A program made the position numbers and the translations under genes. Positions 6,618 through 19,100 of a stretch of 64,000 nucleotides of DNA are shown here, in pieces. This stretch comes from Xestospongia bergquistia (lineage: Eukaryota > Porifera > Demospongiae > Haplosclerida > Petrosiidae). The notes below the pieces were generated by a model. The model was not told where the DNA came from, did no database searches, and saw nothing but the letters and a program-made list of their open reading frames with translations. Position 1 is the first letter of the stretch, and every line of letters starts with the position of its first letter. The stretch is taken from the NCBI GenBank assembly GCA_963965975.1, contig OZ014413.1, forward strand, positions 4,536,001 through 4,600,000. The letters are read 5' to 3'.

Positions 6618-8479
6618 AACTGCTATTAACAATGTTCAGTAAGTTGGTTTGCATTAACACTCTAAAGTCTTTAAATTAAAGAGTTTAGAAGGTTTAGAAT
6701 ATTGAGTGAAGATTATAAAGTAAACAACTCTGTTTAAAGGACTCTATAGGACTAACTAAAGAAACTGTTATTAACAGTTTAGTAAGTTGGTTTCCATTAA
6801 CTCTTTACAGTCTTTAATTTTAAGACTTTAGAAGGTTTAGACTATTGAGTAAATTTTATAGAGTAAACTGCTCAGTCTAAAGGACTTATTGGACGAAGTA
6901 AATAAACTGCTATGAACAGTGTAGTAAGTTGGTTTGCATTAACGCTCTAAACTCTTTAAATTAAAGAGTTTAGAAGGTTTAGCCTATTGAGTGAAGTTTA
7001 TAAAGTAAACAGCTCAGTCTAAAGGAATCTACGGGACTAAGCAAATAAACTGCTATTAACAATGTTTAGTAAGTTTGGTTTGCATTAACACTCTAAACTC
7101 TTTAAATTAAAGACTTTAGAAGGTTTAGACTATTAAGCGAAGATTATAAAGTACACTGCTCAGTTTATAAGACTCTATGGGACTAACTATGAAACTGTTA
7201 TTAACACTTTAGTAAGTTGGTTTCCATTAACACTTTATAGTCTTCAATTTTAACACTTTAGGAGGTTTAGACTATTGACTAAATTTTATAGTGTAAACTG
7301 CTCAGTCTAAAGGACTCTATGGGACTAACTAAATAAACTGCTATTAACAGTTTAGTAAGTTGGTTTGCATTAACACTCTAAAGTCTTTAAATTAAAGACT
7401 TTAGAAGGTTTAGACTATTGAGTGAAGTTAATAAAGTAAACAGCTAAGTCTAAAGGACTCTATGGGACTAACTAAATAAAATGTTATTAACAGTTTACTA
7501 AGTTGGTTTGCATTAACACTCTAAAGTCTTTAAATTAAAGACTTTAGAAGGTTTAGACTATTGAGTGAAGTTAATAAAGTAAACAGCTAAGTCTAAAGGA
7601 GTCTATGGGACTAACTAAATAAACTGTTATTAACAGTTTAGAAAGTTCGTTTGCATTGACACTCTAAAGTCTTTAAATTAAAGACTTTAGAAGGTTTAGA
7701 CTATTGATTGAAGTTAATATAGTAAACAGCTCAGTCTAAAGGACTCTATGGGACAAACTAAATAAACTGTTATCAACAGTTTAGTATGTTTGTTTGCAAT
7801 AACACTCTAAAGTCTTTAAATTAAAGACTTTAGAAGGTTTAGACTACTGAGTGAAGTTATTAAACTAAAGAGCTCTGTCTAAAGGACTCTATGTTACTAA
7901 CTAAATAAACTGTTATTAACAGTTTAGTAAGTTGGTTAGCCTTAACGCTCTAAAGTCTTTAAATTAAAGACTTTAGAAGGTTTAGACTATTGATTGAAGT
8001 TAACAAAGTGAACAGCTCAGTCTAAAGGACTCTATGGGACTAACTAAATGAACTTTTATTAACAGTTTAGTAAGTTGGTTTGCATTAACACTCTAGAGTC
8101 TTTAAATTAAAGACTTTAGAAAGTTTAGACTATTGAGTGAAGTTAACAAAGTAAACAGCTCTGTCTAAAGGACTCTATGGGACTAACTAAATAAACTGTT
8201 ATTAACAGTTTAGTAAGTTGGCTTGCATTAACCCTTTAAAGTCTTTCAATTAAAGACTTTAGAAGGTTTAGACTATTCATTGAAGTTAACAAAGTAAACA
8301 GCTCAGTCTAATGGTCTCAATGGGACTAACTAATTAAACTGTTATTAACAGTTTAGTAAGTTGGTTTGCATTAACACTCTAAAGTCTTTAAATTAAAGAC
8401 TATAGACTCTTTAGACTATTGAGTGAAGTTAACAAAGTAAACAGCTCAGTCTAAAGGATTCTATGCGACTAACTAAATA

Positions 8480-10332
8480 AACTGTTATTAACAGTTTAGT
8501 AAGTTGGTTTGCATTGACACTCTAAAGTCTTTAAATAAAGGTCTTTAGAAGGTTTAGACTATTGAGTGAAGTTAATAAAGTAAACAGCTCAGTCTAAAGG
8601 ACTCTGGCACTAACTATGAAACTGTTATTAACACTTTAGTAAGTTGGTCTCCATTAACAATTTATAGTCTTCAATTTTAAGACTTTAGGAGGTTTAGACT
8701 ATTGACAAAATTTTATAGAGTAAACTGCTCAGTCTAAAGGACTCTATGGGACTAACAAATAAACTGCTATTAACAGTTTAGTAAGTTGGTTTCATTAACA
8801 CTCTAAATTCTTTAAATTAGAGACTTTAGAAGGTTTAGACTATTGAGTGAAGTTAATAAAGTAAACAGCTCAGTCTAAAGGACTCTATGGGACTAACTAA
8901 ATAAACTACTATTAAGAGTTTAGTAAGTTGGTTTCATTAACACTCTGAAGTCTTTAAATTAGAGACTTTAGAAGGCTTAGACTATTGAGTGAAGTTAATA
9001 AAGTAAACAGCTCAGTCTAAAGGACTCTATGGGACTAACTAAATAAACTGTTATTACCAGTTTAGTAAGTTGGTTTGCATTAACACTATAAAGTCTTTAA
9101 ATTAAAGACTTTAGAAGGTTTAGACTATTGAGTGAAGTTAATAAAGTAAACAGCTCAGTCTAAAGGACTCTATGGGACTAACTAACTAAACTGCTATTAA
9201 CAGGTTAGTAAGTTGGTTTGCATTAACACTCTAAAGTCTTTAAATTAAAGACTTTAGACGGTTTAGACTATTGATTGAAGTTAACAAAGTAAAAAGCTGA
9301 GTCTAATGGACTCTATGGGACTAACTAAATGAACTGTTATTAACAGTTTAGTAAGTTGGTTTGCATTAACACTCTAAAGTCTTTAAATTAAAGACTTTAG
9401 AAGGTTAAGAATATTGAGTGAAGTTAAAAAAGTAAACAGCTCAGTCTAAAGGATTCTATGGGACTAACTAAATAAACTGTTATTAACAGTTTAGTAAGTT
9501 GGTTTGCATTAACACTCTAAAGTCTTTAAATTAAAGTCTTTAGAAGGTTTAGACTATTGAGTGAAGTTAATAAAGTAAACAGCTCAGTCTAAAGGACTCT
9601 ATGGGACTAACTAAATAAAATGTTATTAACACTTTAGTAAGTTTGTTTGCATTAACACTCTAAAGTCTTTAAATTAAAGACTTTAGAAAGTTTAGACTAT
9701 TGAGTGAAGTTATTAAAGTAAACAGCTCAGTCTAAAGGACTCTATGTGACTAACTATATAAACTGTTATTAACAGTTTAGTAAGTAGGTTTGCATTAACA
9801 CTCTAAAGTCTTTAAATTAAAGACTTTAGAAGTTTTAGACTATTGATTGTAGTTAAGAAAGTAAACAGCTCAGTCTAATGGACTCTATGGGACTAACTAA
9901 ATAAACTGTTATTAACAGTTTAGTAAGTTGGTTTCCATTAACACCTTATAGTCTTTAATTTTAAGACTTTAGGAGGTTTAGACTATTGACTAAATTTTAT
10001 AGAGTAAACTGCTCAGTCTAAAGGACTCGATGGGACTAAATAAATAAACTGCTATTAACAGTTTAGTAAGTTGGTTTGCATTAACACTCTAAAGTCTTTA
10101 AATTAAAGACTTTAGAAGGTTTAGACTATTGATTGAAGTTAATAAAGTAAACAGCTCAGTCTGATGGACTCTATGGCACTAACTAAATAAACTGTTATTA
10201 ACAGTTTAGAAAGTTCGTTTGCATTAACACTCTAAAGTTTTTAAATTAAAAACTATAGACTCTTTAGACTATTGAGTGAAGTTAACAAAGTAAACAGCTC
10301 AGTCTAAAGGATTCTATGGGACTAACTAAATA
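8480..10332. repeat. 13-monomer higher-order repeat (1,853 bp)
   Basis: Monomers from 8480 onward recur in order from 10333 onward. Markers are GCATTGACACTC followed by a GGTCTTTAG variant, the TATGAAACTGTTATTAACAC unit, ATTAGAGAC units, the CTACTATTAAGAG unit, and CACTATAAAG (near 9085 and 10938). The second copy continues across the foldback MITE at 11101-11357. The copies differ by scattered substitutions and short indels, so this is older than the 18-mer at 51843. Confidence 0.7.
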
Positions 10333-11096
10333 AACTGTTATTAACAGTTTAGTAAGTTGGTTTGCATTGACACTCTAAAGTCTTTAAATTAAGGTCTTTA
10401 GAAGGTTTAGACTATTGAGTGGAGTTAATAAAGTAAACAGCTCAGTCTAAAGGACTCTATGGCACTAACTATGAAACTGTTATTAACACTTTAGTAAGTT
10501 GGTTTCCATTAACACTTTATAGTCTTCAATTTTAAGACTTTAGGAGGTTTAGACTATTGACTAAATTTTATAGAGTAAACTGCTCAGTCTAAAGGACTCT
10601 ATGGGACTAACAAATAAACTGCTATTAACAGTTTAGTAAGTTTGTTTCATTAACACTCTAAATTCTTTAAATTAGAGACTTTAGAAGGTTTAGACTATTG
10701 AGTGAAGTTAATAAAGTAAACAGCTCAGTCTAAAGGACTCTATGGGACTAACTAAATAAACTACTATTAAGAGTTTAGTAAGTTGGTTTCATTAACACTC
10801 TAAAGTCTTTAAATTAGAGACTTTAGAAGGTTTAGACTATTGAGAGAAGTTAATAAAGTAAACAGCTCAGTCTAAATGACTCTATGGGACTAACTAAATA
10901 AACTGTTATTGCCAGTTTAGTAAGTTGGTTTGCATTAACACTATAAAGTCTTTAAATTAAAGACTTTAGAAGGTTTAGACTATTGAGTGAAGTTAATGAA
11001 GTAAATAGCTCAGTCTAAAGGACTCTATGGGACTAACTAAATAAACTTTTATCAAGTGTTCAGTAAGTTGGTTTGCATTAACACTCTAAAGTCTTT

Positions 11097-11100
11097 AAAT
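11097..11100. other. Left AAAT target-site duplication of the foldback MITE
   Basis: AAAT precedes the element and recurs at 11358-11361. Unoccupied monomers read CTTTAAATTAAAG with a single AAAT. The duplicated bases cover the centre of the 27-bp palindrome. Confidence 0.85.
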
Positions 11101-11357
11101 GTGACCATAAATACGAAAATGGTACCTAACGCGCAAGTGAATTTCGAACAAACGCTTGTGTAGAAACGGTTGCTACGCATCCATCTTGAGCAGGAAGTCA
11201 ATGTTATTTGGTATTCATGAAGGTCAATCATTGCTCTCATTACATAATGAATTTTAATAACTTCCTGTTTAAGATGGCTGCATAGCAACAATTTATACGC
11301 AAGCGTTCACTCAAAATTTGTTTGTACGTTAGGTACCATTTTCGTATTTATTGTCAC
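11101..11357. mobile_element. 257-bp foldback MITE with 31-bp TIRs
   Basis: Terminal inverted repeats at 11101-11131 and 11327-11357 start GTGACCATAAATACG and match at 30 of 31 positions. Beyond them the arms keep pairing imperfectly for about 100 bp; for example the left CCATCTTGAGCAGGAAGT mirrors the right CCATCTTAAACAGGAAGT read on the minus strand. Nearly the whole element is thus one long hairpin. Monomer starts at 11044 and 11448, less 261 bp, give exactly 143 bp, confirming the ends and the 4-bp AAAT duplication. It has no coding capacity; the minus-strand open frame over it simply reads the inverted repeat. A 4-bp duplication fits several superfamilies (for example Chapaev or Sola), so I do not assign it. 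Confidence 0.92.
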
Positions 11358-12876
11358 AAATTAAAGACTTTAGAAGGTTTAGACTATTGATTGAAGTTAA
11401 CAAAGTAAACAGCTGAGTCTAATGGACTCTATTGGACTAACTAAATGAACTGTTATTAACAGTTTAGTAAGTTGGTTTGCATTAACACTCTAAAGTCTTT
11501 AAATTAAAGACTTTAGAAGGTTTAGAATATTGAGTGAAGTTAAAAAAGTAAAAAGCTCAGTCTAAAGGATTCTATGGGACTAACTAAATAAACTGTTATT
11601 AACAGTTTAGTAAGTTGGTTTGCATTAACACTCTAAAGTCTTTAAATTAAAGACTGTAGAAGGTTTAGACTATTGAGTAAAGTTATTAAAGTAAACAGCT
11701 CAGTCTAAAGGACTCTATGTGACTAACTATATAAACTGTTATTAACAGTTTAGTAAGTAAGTTTGCATTAACACTCTAAAGTCTTTAAATTAAAGACTTT
11801 AGAAGGTTTAGACTATTGATTGTAGTTAAGAAAGTAAACAGCTGAGTCTAATGGACTCTATGGGACTAACTAAATAAACTGTTATTAACAGTTTAGTAAG
11901 TTGGTTTGCATTAACACCATATAGTCATTAATTTTAAGACTTTAGGAGGTTTAGACTATTGACTACATATTATAGAGTAAACTGCTCAGTCTAAAGGACT
12001 CTATGGGACTAACTCAATAAACTGCTATTAACAGTTTAGTAAGTTGGTTTCATTAACACTCTAAAGTCTTTAAATTAGAGACTTTAGAAGGTTTAGACTA
12101 TTGAGTGAAGATTATAAAGTAAACAGCTCAGTCTAAAGGACTCTATGGGAGTAACTAAATAAAATGTTATTAACAGTTTAGAAAGTTGGTTTGCATTGAC
12201 ACTCTAAAGTCTTTAAATTAAAGACTTCAGAAGGTTTAGACTATTGATTGAAGTTAATAAAGTAAACAGCTCAGTCTAAAGGACTCTATGGGACAAACTA
12301 AATAAACTGTTATTAACAGTTTAGTAAGTTGGTTTGCATTAACACTCTAAAGTCTTTAAATTAAAGACTTTAGAAGGTTTAGACTACTGACTGAAGTTAT
12401 TAAAGTAAGGAGCTCAGTCTAAAGGACTCTATGTGACTAACTAAATAAACTGTTATTAACAGTTTAGTAAGTTGGTTAGCCTTAACACTCTAAAGTCTTT
12501 AAATTAAAGACTTTAGAAGGTTTAGACTATTGATTGAAGTTAACAATGTAAACAGCTCAGTCTAAAGGACTCTATGGGACTAACTAAATGAACTGTTATT
12601 AACAGTTTAGTAAGTTGGTTTGCATTAATCCTCTAAAGTCTTTAAATTAAAGACTTTAGAAGGTTTAGACTATTCATTAAAGTTAACAAAGTGAACAGCT
12701 AAGTCTAATGGTCTCAATGGGACTAACTATTTAAACTGTTATTAACAGTTTAGTAAGTTGGTTTGCATTAACACTCTAAAGTCTTTAAATTAAAGACTAT
12801 AGACAGTTTAGACTATTGATTGAAGTTAACAAAGTAAACAGCTCAGTCTAAAGGATTCTATGGGACTAACTAAATA

Positions 12877-14154
12877 AACTGTTATTAACAGTTTAGTAAG
12901 TTGGTTTGCATTGACACTCTAAAGTCTTTAAATTAAGGTCTTTAGAAGGTTTAGACTATTGAGTGAAGTTAATAAAGTAAACAGCTCAGTCTAAAGGACT
13001 CTATGGCACTAACTATGAAACTGTTGTTAACACTTTAGTAAGTTGGTTTCCATTAACACTTTATAGTCTTCAATTTTAAGACTTTAGGAGGTTTAGACTA
13101 TTGACTAAATTTTATAGAGTAAACTGCTCAGTCTAAAGGACTCTATGGGACTAAGAAATAAACTTCTATTAACAGTTTAGTAAGTTGTTTTCATTAACAC
13201 TCTAAATTCTTTAAATTAGAGACTTTAGAAGGTTTAGACTATTGAGTGAAGTTAATAAAGTAAACAGCTCAGTCTAAAGGACTCTATGGGACTAACTAAA
13301 TAAACTGTTATTAACAGTTTAGTAAGTTGGTTTGCATTGACACTCTAAAGTCTTTAAATTAAGGTCTTTAGAAGGTTTAGACTATTGAGTGAAGTTAATA
13401 AAGTAAACAGCTCAGTCTAAAGGACTCTATGGCACTAACTATGAAACTGTTGTTAACACTTTAGTAAGTTGGTTTCCATTAACACTTTATAGTCTTCAAT
13501 TTTAAGACTTTAGGAGGTTTAGACTATTGACTAAATTTTATAGAGTAAACTGCTCAGTCTAAAGGACTCTATGGGACTAAGAAATAAACTTCTATTAACA
13601 GTTTAGTAAGTTGTTTTCATTAACACTCTAAATTCTTTAAATTAGAGACTTTAGAAGGTTTAGACTATTGAGTGAAGTTAATAAAGTAAACAGCTCAGTC
13701 TAAAGGACTCTATGGGACTAACTAAATAAACTGTTATTAACAGTTTAGTAAGTTGGTTTGCATTGACACTCTAAAGTCTTTAAATTAAGGTCTTTAGAAG
13801 GTTTAGACTATTGAGTGAAGTCAATAAAGTAAACAGCTCAGTCTAAAGGACTCTATAGCACTAACTATGAAACTGTTGTTAACACTTTAGTAAGTTGGTT
13901 TCCATTAACACTTTATAGTCTTCAATTTTAAGACTTTAGGAGGTTTAGACTATTGACTAAATTTTATAGAGTAAACTAATCAGTCTAAAGGACTCTATGG
14001 GACTAACAAATAAACTTCTATTAACAGTTTAGTAAGTTGTTTTCATTAACGCTCTAAATTCTTTAAATTAGAGACTTTAGAAGGTTTAGACTATTGAGTG
14101 AAGTTAATAAAGTAAACAGCTCAGTCTAAAGGACTCTATGGGACTAACTTAATA
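12877..14154. repeat. Three tandem copies of a 3-monomer unit (426 bp each)
   Basis: Units start at 12877, 13303 and 13729 and the next boundary is at 14155, so every spacing is exactly 426 bp. Each has a GCATTGACACTC/GGTCTTTAG monomer, a TATGAAACTGTTGTTAACAC monomer with TATAGAGTAAAC, and a TTCTATTAACAG/ATTAGAGAC monomer. The first two copies look nearly identical; the third has a few substitutions (GTCAATAAAG, CTATAGCAC, AACTAATCAG). The same trio occurs singly near 8480, 10333 and 17154, so it was locally amplified here. Confidence 0.88.
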
Positions 14155-14725
14155 AACTACTATTAATAGTTTAGTAAGTTGGTTTCATTAACACTCTAAA
14201 GTCTTTAAATTAGAGACTTTAGAAGGCTTAGACTATTGAGTGAAGTTAATAAAGTAAACAGCTCAGTCTAAAGGACTCTATGGGACTAACTAAATAAACT
14301 GTTATTACCAGTTTAGTAAGTTGGTTTGCATTAACACTATAAAGTGTTTAAATTAAAGACTTTAGAAGGTTTAGACTATTGCGTGAAGTTAATAAATTAA
14401 ACAGCTCAGTCTAAAGGACTCTATGGGACTAACTAAATAAAATGTTATTAACAGTTTAGTAAGTTGGTTTGCATTAACACTCTAAAGTCTTTAAATTAAA
14501 GACTTTAGAAGGTTTAGACTATTGAGTGAAGTTAATAAAGTAAAGAGCTCAGTCTAAAGGACTCTATGGGACTAACTAAATAAACTGTTATTAACAGTTT
14601 AGTAAGTTGGTTTGCATTAACACTCTAAAGTCTTTAAATTAAAGACTTTAGAAGATTTGGACTATTGAGTGAAGTTAATGAAGTAAACAGCTCAGTCTAA
14701 AGGACTCTATGGGACTAACTAAATA

Positions 14726-16155
14726 AACTTTTATCAACAGTTCAGTAAGTTGGTTTGCATTAACACTCTAAAGTCTTTAAATTAAAGACTTTAGAAGGTT
14801 TATACTATTGATTGAAGTTAACAAAGTAAACAGCTCAGTCTAATGGACTCTATGGGACTAACTAAATGAACTGTTATTAACAGTTTAGTAAGTTGGTTTG
14901 CATTAACACTCTAAAGTCTTTAAATTAAAGACTTTAGAAGGTTTAGAATATTGAGTGAAGTTAACAAAGTAAACAGCTCAGTCTAAAGGACTCTATGGGA
15001 CTAACAAAATAAACTGTTATTAACAGTTTAGTAAGTTGGTTTGCATTAACACTCTAAAGTCTTTAAATTAAAGTCTTTAGAAGGTTTAGACTATTGAGTG
15101 AAGTTAATAAAGTAAACAGCTCAGTCTAAAGGACTCTATGGGACTAACTAAATAAAATGTTATTAACACTTTAGTAAGTTTGTTTGCATTAACACTCTAA
15201 AGTCTTTAAATTAAAGACTTTAGAAGGTTTAGACTATTGAGTGAAGTTATTAAAGTAAACAGCTCAGTCTAAAGGACTCTATGTGACTAACTATAAAAAC
15301 TGTTATTAACAGTTTAGTAAGTAGGTTTGCATTAACACTTTAAAGTCTTTAATTTAAAGACTTTAGAAGGTTTAGACTATTGATTGAAGTTAAGAAAGTA
15401 AACAGCTCAGTCTAAAGGACTCTATGGGACTAACTAAATAAACTTTTATCAACAGTTCAGTATGTCGGTTTGCATTAACACTCTAAAGTCTTTAAATTAA
15501 AGACTTTAGAAGGTTTATACTATTGATTGAAGTTAACAAAGTAAACAGCTGAGTCTAATGGACTCTATGGGACTAACTAAATGAACTGTTATTAACAGTT
15601 TAGCAAGTTGGTTTGCATTAACACTCTAAAGTCTTTAAATTAAAGACTTTAGAAGGTTTAGAATATTGAGTGAAGTTAAAAAAGTAAACAGCTCAGTCTA
15701 AAGGACTCTATGGGACTAACAAAATAAACTGTTATTAACAGTTTAGTAAGTTGGTTTGCATTAACACTCTAAAGTCTTTAAATTAAAGTCTTTAGAAGGT
15801 TTAGACTATTGAGTGAAGTTAATAAAGTAAACAGCTCAGTCTAAAGGACTCAATGGGACTAACTAAATAAAATGTTATTAACACTTTAGTAAGTTTGTTT
15901 GCATTAACACTCTAAAGTCTTTAAATTAAAGACTTTAGAAGGTTTAGACTATTGAGTGAAGTTATTAAAGTAAACAGCTCAGTCTAAAGGACTCTATGTG
16001 ACTAACTATAAAAACTGTTATTAACAGTTTAGTAAGTAGGTTTGCATTAACACTCTTAAGTCTTTAATTTAAAGACTTTAGAAGGTTTAGACTATTGATT
16101 GAAGTTAAGAAAGTAAACAGCTCAGTCTAATGGACTCTATGGGACTAACTAAACA
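14726..16155. repeat. Tandem duplication of a 5-monomer unit (715 bp each)
   Basis: Copies at 14726-15440 and 15441-16155, each opening with the rare AACTTTTATCAACAGTTCAG monomer. Each ends with a monomer carrying GTAGGTTTGC and a T-centred palindrome (TTAATTTAAAG), preceded by ACTATAAAAACTG. The spacing is exactly 715 bp, with scattered substitutions between copies. Confidence 0.85.
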
Positions 16156-19100
16156 AACTGTTATTAACAGTTTAGAAGTTGGTTTGCATTAACACCTTAT
16201 AGTCTTTAATTTTAAGACTTTAGAACGTTTAGACTACGGACTAAATTTTATAGAGTAAACTGCTCAGTCTAAAGGACTCTATGGGACTAACTAAATAAAC
16301 TGCTATTAACAGTTTAGTTAGTTGGTTTCATTAACACTCTAAAGTCTTTAAATTAGAGACTTTAGAAGGTTTAGAATATTGAGTGAAGTTAATGAGTAAA
16401 CTGCTCAGTCTAAAGGATTCTATGGGACTAACTAAATAAACTGTTATTAACAGTTTAGAAAGTTCGTTTGCATTGACACTCTAAAGTCTTTAAATTAATG
16501 ACTTTAGAAGGTTTAGACTATTGATTGAAGTTAATATAGTAAACTGCTCAGTCTAAAGGACTCTATGGGAGAAACTGAATAAACTGTTATTAACAGTTTA
16601 GTAAGTTGGTTTGCGTTAACACTCTAAAGTCTTTAAATTAAAGACTTTAGAAGGTTTAGACTACTGAGTGAAGTTATTAAAGTAAAGAGCTCAGTCTAAA
16701 GGACTCTATGTGACTAACTAAATAAACTGTTATTAACAGTTTAGTAAGTTGGTTAGCCTTAACACTCTAAAGTCTTTAAATTAAAGACTTTAGAAGGTTT
16801 AGACTATTGATTGAAGTTAACAAAGTAAACAGCTCAGTCGAAAGGACTCTATGGGACTAACTAAATAAACTGTTATTAACAGTTTAGTAAGTTGGTTTGC
16901 ATTAACCCTCTAAAGTCTTTAAATTAAAGACTTTAGAAGGTTTAGAGTATTCATTGAAGTTAACAAAGTAAACAGCTCAGTCTAATGGTCTAAATGGGAC
17001 AAACTAATTAAACTGTTATTAACAGTTTAGTAAGTTGGTTAGCATTAAAACTCTAAAGTCTTTAAATTAAAGACTATAGACTGTTTAGACTATTGATTGA
17101 AGTTAACAAAGTAAACAGCACAGTCTAAATGATTCTATGGGACTAACTAAATAAACTGTTATTAACAGTTTAGTAAGTTGGTTTTAATTGACACTCTAAA
17201 GTCTTTAAATTTAGGTCTTTAGAAGGTTTAGACTATTGAGTGAAGTTAATAAAGTAAACAGCTCAGTCTAAAGGACTCTATGGCACTAACTATGAAACTG
17301 TTATTAACACTTTAGTAAGTTGGTTTCCATTAACACTTTATAGTCTTCAATTTTAAGACTTTAGGAGATTTAGACTATTGACTAAATTTTATAGAGTAAA
17401 CTGCTCAGTCTAAAGGACTCTATGGGACTAACAAATAAACTGCTATTAACAGTTTAGTAACTTGGTTTCATTAACACTCTAAATTCTTTAAATTAGAGAC
17501 TTTAGAAGGTTTAGACTATTGAGTGAAGTTAATAAAGTAAACAGCTCAGTCTAAAGGACTCTATGGGACTAACTAAATAAACTACTATTAAGAGTTTAGT
17601 GAGTTGGTTTCATTAACACTCTAAAGTCTTTAAATTAGAGACTTTAGAAGGTTTAGACTATTGAGTGAAGTTAATAAAGTAAACAGCTCAGTCTAAAGGA
17701 CTCTATGGGACTAACTAAATAAACTGTTATTACCAGTTTAGTAAGTTGGTTTGCATTAACACTATAAAGTCTTTAAATTAAAGACTTTAGAAGGTTTAGA
17801 CTATTGAGTGAAGTTAATAAAGTAAACAGCTCAGTCTAAAGGACTCTATGGGACTAACTGAATAAAATGTTATTAACAGTTTAGAAAGTTGGTTGGCATT
17901 AACACTCTAAAGTCTTTAAATTAAAGACTTTAGAAGGTTTAGAGTATTGAGTGAAGTTAATAAAGTAAACAGCTCAGTATAAAGGACTCTATTTGACTAA
18001 CTAAATAAACTGTTATTAACAGTTTAGTAAGTTGGTTTGCTTTAACACTCTAAAGTCTTTAAATTAAAGACTTTAGAAGGTTTCGACTATTGAGTGAAGT
18101 TAATGAAGTAAGCAGTTCAGTCTAAAGGACTCTATGGGACTAACTAAATGAACTGTTATTAACAGTTTAGTAAGTTGGTTTGCATTAACACTCTAAAGTC
18201 TTTAAATTAAAGACTTTAGAAGGTTTAGAATATTGAGTGAAGTTAAAAAAGTAAACACCTCAGTCTAAAGGATTCTATGGGACTAACTAAATAAACGGTT
18301 ATTAACAGTTTAGTAAGTTTCTTTGCATTAACACTCTAAAGTCTTTAAATTAAAGTCTTTAGAAGGTTTAGACTATTGAGTGAAGTTAATAAAGTAAACA
18401 GCTAAGTCTAAAGGACTCTATGGGACTAACTAAATAAAATGTTATTAACACTTTAGTAAGTTTGTTAGCATTAACACTCTAAAGTCTTTAAATTAAAGAC
18501 TTTAGAAGGTTTAGACTATTGAGTGAAGTTATTAAAGTAAACAGATCAGTCTAAAGGACTCTATGTGACTAACTATATAAACTGTTATTAACAGTTTAGT
18601 AAGTAGGTTTGCATTAACACTCTAAAGTCTTTAATTTAAAGACTTTAAACGGCTTAGACTATTGATTGAAGTTAAGAGAGTAAACAGGTCAGTCTAAAGG
18701 ACTCTATGGGACTAACTAAATAAACTGTTATTAACAGTTTAGTAAGTTGGTTTGCATTAACACCTTATAGTCTTTAATTTTAAGACTTTAGGAGGTTTAG
18801 ACTATTGACTAAATTTTATAGAGTAAACTGCTCAGTCTAAAGGACTCTATGGGACTAACTAAATAAACTGCTATTAACAGTTTAGTAAGTTGGTTTCATT
18901 AACACTCTAAAGTCTTTAAATTAGAGACTTTAGAAGGTTTAGACTATTGAGTGAAGTTAATAAAGTAAAAAGCTCAGTCTAAAGGACTCTATGGGACTAA
19001 CTAAATAAACTGTTATTAACAGTTTAGAAAGTTCGTTTGCATTGACACTCTAAAGTCTTTAAATTAAAGACTTTAGAAGGTTTAGACTATTGATTGAAGT

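Larger units (their letters stand above)
4936..11100. repeat. Satellite array, subfamily A (between the two insertions)
   Basis: About 43 monomers in the same orientation as the left flank, opening with the duplicated TTAA that completes the interrupted monomer. Most carry the A-centred palindrome (CTTTAA-A-TTAAAG), GTTAATAAAGTAAACAGCTCAG and CTGTTATTAACAG. A minority variant carries ATTTTATAGAGTAAACTGCTCAG and CTTTATAGTCTTCAATTTTAAGAC (for example near 7240-7300, 8660-8740 and 10510-10590). I see no gene or RNA in it. Confidence 0.97.

Noticed and set aside
11052-11291. Minus-strand open frame of 79 codons over the foldback MITE
   Set aside because: It covers half of a long inverted repeat plus satellite flank. 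The sequence is explained by the MITE hairpin and nothing indicates translation.
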